From assembly GCA_027483285.1 (NCBI GenBank), contig JAIXUZ010000224.1:1-20156 (forward strand): 20,156 bases of DNA. Reading direction: 5' to 3'. The notes beneath the pieces were generated by a model. The model did not search any database and was not told the DNA's origin. It saw nothing but the letters and a program-made list of their open reading frames with translations. Source of the DNA: Bacteroidota bacterium (GTDB taxonomy: Bacteria; Bacteroidota; Bacteroidia; CAMBQF01). Each line of letters starts with the position of its first letter. Position 1 is the first letter of the stretch. Made by a program: the position numbers and the translations under genes. Positions 15,274 through 20,156 of this stretch are shown piece after piece.

Positions 15274-15654
15274 ATGGCAACAAAAACTTCAACAGCAAAA
15301 AAGGCCGCTCCTGCGAAAAAAGCGGCTGCAAAGCCAGCAGCTAAAAAAGCTGCACCAGCCAAAAAAGCAGCAGCTAAGCCTGCCGCTAAGAAGGCCGCTC
15401 CTAAAAAAGCAGCTGCTAAACCAGCAGCTAAAAAAGCAGCTCCTAAAAAAGCAGTTGCTAAAAAAGTAGCTCCTAAAAAAGCAGTAGCTAAAAAGGCAGC
15501 TCCTAAAAAAGCAGCAGCAAAAAAAGCAGCTCCGGCAAAAAAAGCAGCTCCTAAAAAGGTAGCCGCTAAAAAACCGGCAGTGAAAAAATCTCCAGCTAAA
15601 AAAGTAACTGCTAAACCAGTTGCTAAAAAAGCGGCTCCTAAAAAGAAAAAGTAA
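15274..15654 (+). CDS. Histone H1-like Lys/Ala/Pro-rich DNA-binding protein
   Basis: A 126-residue protein made almost only of Lys, Ala and Pro with a few Val, Thr and Ser; no acidic and no aromatic residues. After MATKTSTAKK it consists of degenerate repeats of the type AAPKKAAAKPAAKK, shifting to shorter APKKAVAKK units, and ends in PKKKK. The composition matches bacterial histone H1-like proteins (Chlamydia Hc1/Hc2, Pseudomonas AlgP tail), which bind and compact DNA through charge rather than a fold. Nucleoid-associated function is inferred from composition. It is monocistronic: a long upstream gap, A-rich leader and a strong terminator 35 bases after the stop. Repeat number probably varies between strains. 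Confidence 0.85.
   Translation: MATKTSTAKKAAPAKKAAAKPAAKKAAPAKKAAAKPAAKKAAPKKAAAKPAAKKAAPKKAVAKKVAPKKAVAKKAAPKKAAAKKAAPAKKAAPKKVAAKKPAVKKSPAKKVTAKPVAKKAAPKKKK
15292..15645 (+). repeat. Degenerate in-frame tandem repeats within the H1-like gene
   Basis: The coding DNA repeats units such as GCTAAAAAAGCAGCTCC and CCTAAAAAAGCA many times, with periods that are multiples of 3 (about 24-39 bases) and many A6 tracts. The reading frame is kept throughout. The repeats give the protein its AKKAAPKK pattern and are a likely site of copy-number change by slippage or recombination. Confidence 0.8.
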
Positions 15655-15689
15655 TTTTTCTCTAAAAGGAATTTTCGATTAATTCTGCT

Positions 15690-15722
15690 AAATCCCCGTT
15701 TCGAAAGAGACGGGGATTTTTT
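15690..15722 (+). terminator. Rho-independent terminator of the H1-like gene
   Basis: A 13-bp stem (15690-15702 with 15707-15719, one G-U pair) carries a core of CCCCG/CGGGG, is capped by a GAAA tetraloop and runs into six T (15717-15722). It lies 35 bases after the H1-like stop and 12 bases before the end of the convergent TPR gene, and may partly serve that gene too. Confidence 0.92.
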
Positions 15723-15734
15723 GTTGTTATACGT

Positions 15735-16670
15735 TTATTGATTTTGCTTTCTTGCCTTCCACCACTTTTGCAATACAGCCAAAAACACAATACCTTCTAT
15801 TATACCTATGCATAATAACGCTAAGGCTATTTCAAAAATATGATCCTTTACCAAACGTATAATCTTACCCATAAATTCAGCCTTGCGTTCAAGGCTTTTA
15901 AACCCTACAATACGTTTATCCATTATGGCGCTGCTGTAGCCATATTCTTTTGCTTTGTAATATACTACAAGCGCTGCCGACACATTGTGCGTTATAGCTG
16001 TTGTATTGCCGAAATTAAATAATAGTTGAGCTACTATTGCATCTTTGGGTTGCACCAACGCCATACGCTCTCCTAATTGATAAGATAGATGATGGTATAA
16101 ATCCATTATTGGCATAGTGCCTTTGTATACAGGTTTAATATCATCGCCAAAATCTAACCCTAAAATATCATGCGTTAAATAATAAGCATCGTTACCGTTT
16201 GCTTTAATTTTTGCTTCTAATATTTTAAAGTGTATCCATTCCGATCCACGGTGGCTTTCCGTATTTATATCTAATGCTTTTTTAATCCAGATAAAAGCAC
16301 TGTCGTTTTTACCAAGCAACTCATAAGCCGTTCCTAAATTGGCCGCGGTATTGTATAAGCCCGGTTGCTGTTTTTCTATAGCAATAAAAATATGCTTAGC
16401 ATCCTCTGTTTGCCCCGCACGTAATAACCATGCGCCATAATTTGAATAGTCTTCTAAATTTTTTGACCGGACATACTTTAGCTTTGCATCCCGCAGGCTA
16501 TTATAAATATCATCTTTTGTACCATAACCCGGCAGGCCATACCCTGCTTCTCCATATTCCAATGTGCCGTTTAGGTGTGCGCGGTATTCATTTATACATG
16601 CATGGCTTGGCAACACATATAATAATAGTATGGCAATTGTAGCGGCAATAATTCTTGGTTGCATTTTCAT
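15735..16670 (-). CDS. TPR-repeat protein with signal peptide and C-terminal membrane anchor
   Basis: A 311-residue product (start at 16670). The N-terminus (MKMQPRII, then a hydrophobic core to about 20, PSHAC) is a signal peptide with likely cleavage after Ala24; the SHAC sequence is a poor lipobox, so lipoprotein status is doubtful. Tetratricopeptide-like helices are visible at about 73-156 (YGAWLLRAGQTEDAKHIF; ANLGTAYELLGKNDSAFIWIKKAL). A membrane helix at about 279-301 is followed by the basic tail KWWKARKQNQ, so the TPR part should face the periplasm. The open frame continues upstream to 16751, but that would place 27 residues before the signal peptide and run through the divergent fmt promoter region. 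Specific function unknown; a scaffold for envelope proteins is the usual guess. Confidence 0.8.
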   Translation of the reverse strand: MKMQPRIIAATIAILLLYVLPSHACINEYRAHLNGTLEYGEAGYGLPGYGTKDDIYNSLRDAKLKYVRSKNLEDYSNYGAWLLRAGQTEDAKHIFIAIEKQQPGLYNTAANLGTAYELLGKNDSAFIWIKKALDINTESHRGSEWIHFKILEAKIKANGNDAYYLTHDILGLDFGDDIKPVYKGTMPIMDLYHHLSYQLGERMALVQPKDAIVAQLLFNFGNTTAITHNVSAALVVYYKAKEYGYSSAIMDKRIVGFKSLERKAEFMGKIIRLVKDHIFEIALALLCIGIIEGIVFLAVLQKWWKARKQNQ

Positions 16671-16688
16671 GATAGCGGTATACACTAT

Positions 16689-16696
16689 CAAATGTC
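16689..16696 (-). promoter_or_regulatory. Possible promoter -7 box of the TPR gene
   Basis: On the - strand this reads GACATTTG, one mismatch from TAnnTTTG, 18 bases before the ATG at 16670. It would agree with the downstream start choice. Weak on its own. Confidence 0.3.
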
Positions 16697-16753
16697 TGCA
16701 AAGTGTTTTAGCTGTCAAAATATAATTTGCATTAATAGTATCAATTGCCATTG

Positions 16754-16761
16754 TACCTTTG
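16754..16761 (+). promoter_or_regulatory. Promoter -7 box of fmt
   Basis: TACCTTTG is an exact TAnnTTTG box. A TTTG at 16726-16729 could be the -33 element, though the 24-base spacing is longer than usual. The box ends 2 bases before the ATG at 16764 and 8 before the ATG at 16770, so the mRNA should have practically no leader. Confidence 0.6.
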
Positions 16762-16769
16762 CCATGTTT

Positions 16770-17726
16770 ATGGCATTACGCATTATATATTTAGGCACAC
16801 CCGATTTTGCAGTAGCATCGTTAGATGCATTAGTTAAAAACGGATGTAATATTGTAGGGGTAATAACTGCCCCCGATAAACCATCGGGCCGTGGTTTGCA
16901 ATTATCACAATCTGCAGTTAAGCAATACGCGGTGGCTAATAACCTGCATGTGTTGCAACCTACCAATTTAAAAGACCCCGCTTTTTTAGATGAGGTGCGC
17001 GCACTAAAAGCCGACCTGCAAATTGTTGTTGCGTTTAGGATGATGCCCGAAGTACTTTGGGATATGCCGCCCATGGGCACGTTTAATTTGCATGCATCAT
17101 TATTACCTCAATACCGTGGCGCGGCACCTATAAACCATGCTATTATAAATGGCGAAAAAGAAACGGGTGTTACCACCTTCTTTTTAAAGCATGTTATTGA
17201 TACAGGCGATATTATTTTTCAGGAACGTGTAGCTATAAGTCCTGATGATAATGCAGGCATACTGCACGATAAGCTGATGGAAGTTGGCGCCGGGCTGGTA
17301 GTAAAAACAGTACAGGCTATAGAGGCTGATGATGTAAAACCAATTCCGCAAGACCAGGTTGCAGAAAAAGACATTAAGCACGCACCTAAAATATTCAGGG
17401 AAACATGCAAAATAGATTGGGGTAAAACCGCACAGCAAATATACAACCATGTGCGTGGCCTTAGCCCATACCCTGCTGCCTATACTATATATATAGGTGC
17501 CGATGGCAAACAAAGCGATATTAAGGTGTATACCACGCAGCTAACCCTTGTAGGTAACGCCCATGTGCCAGGAACTATAGAAACGGACAATAAGAGCTAT
17601 TTAAAAGTGTTTGCCGTGGGTGGTTATTTAGATGTGTTGGAACTGCAAGCACCCGGCAAACGCCGCATGAAAATACACGAATACCTGGCCGGAAATAAGA
17701 TTGAGGACGGCGCTCAGTTTATATAG
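16770..17726 (+). CDS. fmt: Methionyl-tRNA formyltransferase
   Basis: Fmt transfers the formyl group of 10-formyltetrahydrofolate to the amino group of initiator Met-tRNA before translation starts. The 318-residue length is normal. The N-terminal formyltransferase domain (about 1-200) has LGTPDFA (8-14), the catalytic Asn106 and His108 in FNLHASLLPQYRGAAPI (105-121), and Asp144 in IDTGDI (143-148). The C-terminal tRNA-binding OB-fold-like domain follows (about 205-318), ending in KRRMKIHEYLAGNKI. The ATG at 16770 (MALRIIYLGTPDF) is preferred; the ATG at 16764 is at the expected transcription start, and the frame open further upstream to 16659 precedes the promoter. It diverges from the TPR gene and appears monocistronic. 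Confidence 0.96.
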   Translation: MALRIIYLGTPDFAVASLDALVKNGCNIVGVITAPDKPSGRGLQLSQSAVKQYAVANNLHVLQPTNLKDPAFLDEVRALKADLQIVVAFRMMPEVLWDMPPMGTFNLHASLLPQYRGAAPINHAIINGEKETGVTTFFLKHVIDTGDIIFQERVAISPDDNAGILHDKLMEVGAGLVVKTVQAIEADDVKPIPQDQVAEKDIKHAPKIFRETCKIDWGKTAQQIYNHVRGLSPYPAAYTIYIGADGKQSDIKVYTTQLTLVGNAHVPGTIETDNKSYLKVFAVGGYLDVLELQAPGKRRMKIHEYLAGNKIEDGAQFI

Positions 17727-17787
17727 TATATAAGGGCTACACATATATATACTACCGCAACGCCTGTATATACAAAGAAACTTTGGC

Positions 17788-17854
17788 GGGGCAACTTTAA
17801 TAGCCCTGCTATGATTAGGTTACAGGACTACGATATTAACAATGCCCCATTTTT
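17788..17854 (+). terminator. Long imperfect hairpin after fmt: terminator or small structured RNA
   Basis: GGGGCA (17788-17793) pairs with TGCCCC (17843-17848), which is followed by five T (17850-17854). Inside, TTAAT (17797-17801) can pair with ATTAA (17835-17839), AG (17802-17803) with CT (17828-17829), and CCTG (17805-17808) with CAGG (17823-17826), leaving a 14-base loop. It lies 61 bases after the fmt stop. AAACTTTG (17778-17785), one mismatch from the -7 consensus, is placed so that transcription could begin at the GGGG, hence the alternative of a roughly 65-nt RNA gene. The rest of 17727-17963 holds nothing else I can name apart from the HU promoter. Confidence 0.35.
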
Positions 17855-17887
17855 ATTAACACATAGCGATTTTTTTTGTCAAAACAC

Positions 17888-17917
17888 TTGACAATACCGA
17901 AATAGCTTTTACATTTG
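17888..17917 (+). promoter_or_regulatory. Promoter of the HU gene
   Basis: TTG (17888-17890) as the -33 element and TACATTTG (17910-17917) as an exact -7 box are separated by 19 bases, the typical Bacteroidota layout. This is the best promoter in the window. Transcription from about 17921 gives a leader of about 43 bases that is A-rich near the ATG, in keeping with a highly expressed gene. Confidence 0.75.
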
Positions 17918-17963
17918 TTTCACATTAGTTAAACAAATTGTACAACTAAAAATTTACAACACT

Positions 17964-18236
17964 ATGAACAAAGCAGAATTAATCGACGCTATCGCTGCTG
18001 AGTCTAAACTTTCTAAAGCTGACTCTAAAAAAGCTCTTGACGCTTTTGTAAGCGCTACCACTAAAGCTCTTAAAAAAGGTGACCGTGTTGCCCTAGTAGG
18101 CTTCGGCTCTTTTTCAGTAGCTAAACGTGCTGCCCGCAAAGGCCGTAACCCACAAACCGGCAAAGAAATTAAAATTGCCGCTAAAAAAGTGGTTAAGTTT
18201 AAAGCCGGTACTGAGTTATCAGACAAAGTAAAATAG
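17964..18236 (+). CDS. hup: HU-family DNA-binding protein
   Basis: HU is a small basic dimeric nucleoid protein that bends DNA and stabilises chromosome structure. The 90 residues match the family length exactly: helical N-terminal half (MNKAELIDAIAAESKLSKAD, about 1-43), the VALVGFGSFSV beta segment (43-53), and the DNA-intercalating arm with GRNPQTGKEIKI (60-71), including the conserved Pro63, then AAKKVVKFKAG (72-82). Codon use is skewed to a few codons (Lys AAA, Ala GCT, Leu CTT), as in highly expressed genes, unlike its neighbours. It is monocistronic, with a good promoter and a 15-bp terminator. IHF-like function is less likely given the short basic sequence. Confidence 0.96.
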   Translation: MNKAELIDAIAAESKLSKADSKKALDAFVSATTKALKKGDRVALVGFGSFSVAKRAARKGRNPQTGKEIKIAAKKVVKFKAGTELSDKVK

Positions 18237-18254
18237 TTAATATTTTACTCAGCC

Positions 18255-18290
18255 AAAAAGCCCTGTCTCTTATGAGGCGGGGCTTTTTGT
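18255..18290 (+). terminator. Rho-independent terminator of the HU gene
   Basis: Arms 18255-18269 and 18274-18288 pair over 15 bp (two G-U pairs) around a TTAT loop, with five A on the left and five T on the right of the GC-rich core, then GTTTT. It starts 18 bases after the HU stop. The symmetrical A/T flanks could make it bidirectional. Confidence 0.92.
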
Positions 18291-18320
18291 TTTAGCAGCC
18301 CTGCGGTTGCATATTCTTTT

Positions 18321-18328
18321 TACCTTTG
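18321..18328 (+). promoter_or_regulatory. Promoter -7 box of the agmatinase-like gene
   Basis: TACCTTTG is an exact TAnnTTTG box directly behind the HU terminator and 18 bases before the ATG at 18347. A TTG start codon in the same reading frame (18326) lies inside the box and therefore cannot be the translation start if this promoter is used. No clear -33 element. Confidence 0.6.
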
Positions 18329-18346
18329 CCGCTAAATAACACAGCC

Positions 18347-19408
18347 ATGACTAAAAAAGATAAAATAAAGAACTTTGACCCTAATGCACCGGGTAACATA
18401 AACAACAACTTATTTGGTTTGCCTTTTGATACTGATGATGCCGAGGTGGTAATTGTTCCTGTTCCCTGGGATGGTACTGCATCGTATAGCGGTGGCACTG
18501 CCCATGGCCCCGAGGCTATTTTTCATGCATCAATGCAGGTTGACCTGTATTTTGAAGGCATAAAGGATGCCTGGAAACTTGGTGTTGCCATGGAAGATAT
18601 TTCGGAAAAGTGGCTTAAGAAAAGTGTTGAGATACGTGAGAATACAGAGAAGTATTATGACTTTTTAGCCGATGGTGGCGATGTTGAAACAAGCAAAGGC
18701 GCTAAAAAACTTATTGTAGAGGTTAATAAAACCGGCAAAGAACTTACCAAATGGGTAAAGACTCGTTGCCTAAAACACCTTGAACAAGGAAAAATTGTTG
18801 GTGTGTTGGGCGGCGAGCATAGCACTCCGTTGGGCCTTATGGAAGCTTTGGCTCAAAAATTTGGCAAATTTGGTATTTTACAAATTGATGCCCATGCCGA
18901 TTTGCGCGAAGCCTATGAAGGTTTTGAATACTCGCATGCATCAATTATGTACAACGCCTTGAAAATAAAAGAAGTTGAAAAGCTTGTACAGGTTGGCATA
19001 CGCGATATTTGCCAGGAAGAGGTTGATATTATCAATTTTAACCCTAAGCGTATTAACACCTTTTACTGGGCTGACATGGCTGAGCAAATGTATGAGGGTA
19101 CCCCCTTTTCAAAAATTTGCGATACTATAGTAAAAGCCCTTCCGCAAAACGTTTACATATCGTTTGATATTGATGGCCTTGACCCTAAACTTTGCCCTAA
19201 TACTGGTACACCTGTTGCAGGTGGATTTGAGTTTCAACAAGCTATATTCCTTATTAAAAAGGTAGTTGCAGCTAAAAAACGCATCATTGGTTTCGACCTT
19301 AACGAGGTTGCTCCCGGTATGGATGAGTGGGATGCTAACGTTGGGGCACGCCTTTTGTACAACTTAGCAAACTACACTGCACTATCGCAGGGTAAGTTTA
19401 AAAAGTAA
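18347..19408 (+). CDS. Ureohydrolase of the arginase/agmatinase family
   Basis: A Mn-dependent enzyme that hydrolyses a guanidino-type C-N bond; candidates are agmatine (giving putrescine and urea), arginine, or formiminoglutamate. The 353 residues carry all metal ligands: His158 in GGEHS, Asp181/His183/Asp185 in DAHAD, and Asp274/Asp276 in SFDIDGLDP. WDGTASYSGGTAHGPEAI (41-58) matches the agmatinase-type N-terminal signature. Compared with SpeB of about 306 residues it is longer, with an extra charged helical stretch (about 78-140). Bacteroidota proteins of this form are usually called agmatinase family; substrate is not settled by sequence and no arginine decarboxylase or histidine-degradation gene lies nearby. 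The next gene starts 3 bases after its stop. Confidence 0.88.
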   Translation: MTKKDKIKNFDPNAPGNINNNLFGLPFDTDDAEVVIVPVPWDGTASYSGGTAHGPEAIFHASMQVDLYFEGIKDAWKLGVAMEDISEKWLKKSVEIRENTEKYYDFLADGGDVETSKGAKKLIVEVNKTGKELTKWVKTRCLKHLEQGKIVGVLGGEHSTPLGLMEALAQKFGKFGILQIDAHADLREAYEGFEYSHASIMYNALKIKEVEKLVQVGIRDICQEEVDIINFNPKRINTFYWADMAEQMYEGTPFSKICDTIVKALPQNVYISFDIDGLDPKLCPNTGTPVAGGFEFQQAIFLIKKVVAAKKRIIGFDLNEVAPGMDEWDANVGARLLYNLANYTALSQGKFKK

Positions 19409-19411
19409 CAT

Positions 19412-20110
19412 TTGCCCAATAAACGTAAATACATAATAATGCAAGCCTTAGTCCTGTTTACGGGGCTGGGGCTTTCTGTTAATGGGCAATCCCTGGCCGA
19501 CTCTATCCGCACATCATTTACAAAAAAGCCTAAGCTTATTTTCCGTTGGGATTCTCACGGGTCGTTTATAACTAACACCCCCGCCCGTATGACAGCCCTT
19601 GGCGCGGGCCTTAGGTTTGGCAGTTATGCCAGGGTTGGCGTGGCTGTTGAATGGCTTAATACCAATATTTACCGCACCAAAATAGTGCCCGCAGACTCTG
19701 GCGGGGTTGATACGGTAGCTGCCAAGCTTAACTACGGGATGTTTTCGTTATACTCTAACTTTGTTATAGCCCGCATAAAAAAATGGGAGTTTACCGTACC
19801 GTTCGAGTTAGGTTTTGGGTCCTCATCCTATACCTATAATAATAAGGCCGGCGCGCTAAAAGAGTTTGCCAAGGGCGGTATTATTACTGTAGAACCTATG
19901 TTTATGGCAGAGTATAAAGTATTCCGCTGGTTGGGGGTAGGGGCAGGGCTGGGCCTTCGTTTGGTGCCGGTAGGCAATAGGCTGATGAAAGAAAATTTCA
20001 ATTCGTTGCTGTGGGATGCTAACATGAGCGTTTATTTTGGCGAAATTTACCGCTTAGTAAAGGGAAGTATTAAAAAGAGACAAGAAGAAAACAGACGTAG
20101 CAAAATTTAG
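19412..20110 (+). CDS. Probable outer-membrane beta-barrel protein
   Basis: A 232-residue protein without a name I can give. It has a signal peptide (KRK at 4-6, hydrophobic core about 8-24, likely cleavage near NGQS at 24-27). The mature part alternates polar and hydrophobic residues in strand-like stretches: LGAGLRFGSYARVGVAVEW (63-81), LNYGMFSLYSNFVIAR (106-121), WEFTVPFELGFGSSSYTY (125-142), GIITVEPMFMAEYKVF (156-171) and LGVGAGLGLRLVP (174-186), ending near MSVYFGEIYRL. The last 16 residues are highly charged. The start is probably TTG at 19412; the first ATG (19439) would remove the positive KRK region from the signal peptide. It lies 3 bases after the ureohydrolase and 2 bases before purN, so likely an operon member. 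Function unknown. Confidence 0.7.
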   Translation: MPNKRKYIIMQALVLFTGLGLSVNGQSLADSIRTSFTKKPKLIFRWDSHGSFITNTPARMTALGAGLRFGSYARVGVAVEWLNTNIYRTKIVPADSGGVDTVAAKLNYGMFSLYSNFVIARIKKWEFTVPFELGFGSSSYTYNNKAGALKEFAKGGIITVEPMFMAEYKVFRWLGVGAGLGLRLVPVGNRLMKENFNSLLWDANMSVYFGEIYRLVKGSIKKRQEENRRSKI

Positions 20111-20112
20111 CC

Positions 20113-20156
20113 TTGAAAAAACGAATAGCCATATTTGCCAGCGGCAGCGGCAGCAA
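20113..20156 (+). CDS. purN: Phosphoribosylglycinamide formyltransferase, N-terminal fragment cut by window edge
   Basis: Only 14 codons are inside the window: (TTG)KKRIAIFASGSGS and then AA, consistent with Asn or Lys next. This matches the N-terminus of PurN, where IAIFASGSGSN is the phosphate-binding start of the formyltransferase fold. PurN formylates GAR to FGAR in purine synthesis with 10-formyltetrahydrofolate. The start would be TTG, 2 bases after the previous stop. The rest must be read beyond the window, but the motif is distinctive. Confidence 0.8.
   Translation, partial: MKKRIAIFASGSGS

Noticed and set aside
15274..15654. Repeats considered as a CRISPR array or satellite
   Set aside because: Units are degenerate, of multiples of three and in frame with a Lys/Ala/Pro protein; there are no unique spacers.
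16600..16670. TPR protein as a lipoprotein
   Set aside because: The residues before Cys25 are P-S-H-A, which does not fit a lipobox; ordinary signal peptidase cleavage is more likely.
16671..16751. 27-residue N-terminal extension of the TPR protein
   Set aside because: It would precede a typical signal peptide and run into the fmt promoter region.
16659..16769. Long N-terminal extension of Fmt
   Set aside because: It lies upstream of the exact -7 box and has no homology to Fmt, which starts with the Rossmann-type strand at RIIYLGTPDF.
17788..17848. tRNA-like cloverleaf suspected from the closing GGGGCA/TGCCCC stem
   Set aside because: Too short, with no T-arm motif or anticodon-arm geometry.
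17811..17891. 26-residue open frame starting in the loop of the fmt-hup hairpin
   Set aside because: No start-site features and no recognisable composition; it ends inside the HU promoter. Chance frame.

Overview
This is a chromosomal segment from a member of the Bacteroidota, most likely a Chitinophagales- or Sphingobacteriales-like lineage. The evidence is the protein families (MreB, RodA and MutS of Bacteroidota type, a Lys/Ala/Pro-rich H1-like protein), the TAnnTTTG promoter boxes typical of the phylum, A-rich leaders without strong Shine-Dalgarno sequences, and moderately AT-rich DNA. I see no tRNA, rRNA, insertion sequence, prophage or CRISPR array. The content is essentially housekeeping, with a few less ordinary genes.

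Region 1 (66-9759, + strand) is one tightly packed run of eight genes: mreB, mreC, mreD, mrdA (PBP2) and rodA, then two SGNH-hydrolase-like proteins and an MBOAT acyltransferase. From mreC onward the junctions are overlaps or gaps of 0-6 bases, so co-transcription is likely. The first five genes build the Rod complex (elongasome) that directs lateral-wall peptidoglycan synthesis. The last three look like a membrane O-acylation module of the PatA/PatB or AlgI/AlgJ/AlgX kind. Linkage of such a module to the elongasome is the most interesting hypothesis in the window: cell-wall or envelope-glycan O-acylation tied to wall elongation.

Region 2 (9756-11652, - strand) reads right to left: a promoter with almost no leader, a small protein resembling EF-Tu domain III, a SpoU/TrmH-type RNA methyltransferase joined to it by a TAATG overlap, a FrnE-type DsbA-family oxidoreductase, and a small membrane protein. 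The last gene ends 4 bases inside the end of the MBOAT gene on the other strand.

Region 3 (11761-15725, + strand) holds a small secreted Asn/Thr-rich protein, an 18-bp hairpin, mutS with its own promoter, a 359-base AT-rich intergenic stretch, and the repetitive H1-like gene ending in a strong terminator.

Region 4 (15735-20156) has a - strand TPR membrane protein divergent from fmt, then on the + strand a possible structured RNA, HU with a good promoter and terminator, an agmatinase-type ureohydrolase, a probable outer-membrane beta-barrel protein, and the first codons of purN cut off by the window edge.

A recurring detail is that the -7 box lies only 2-18 bases before the start codon in four genes (EF-Tu-like, mutS, fmt, agmatinase), which suggests leaderless or nearly leaderless mRNAs and settles several start codons.
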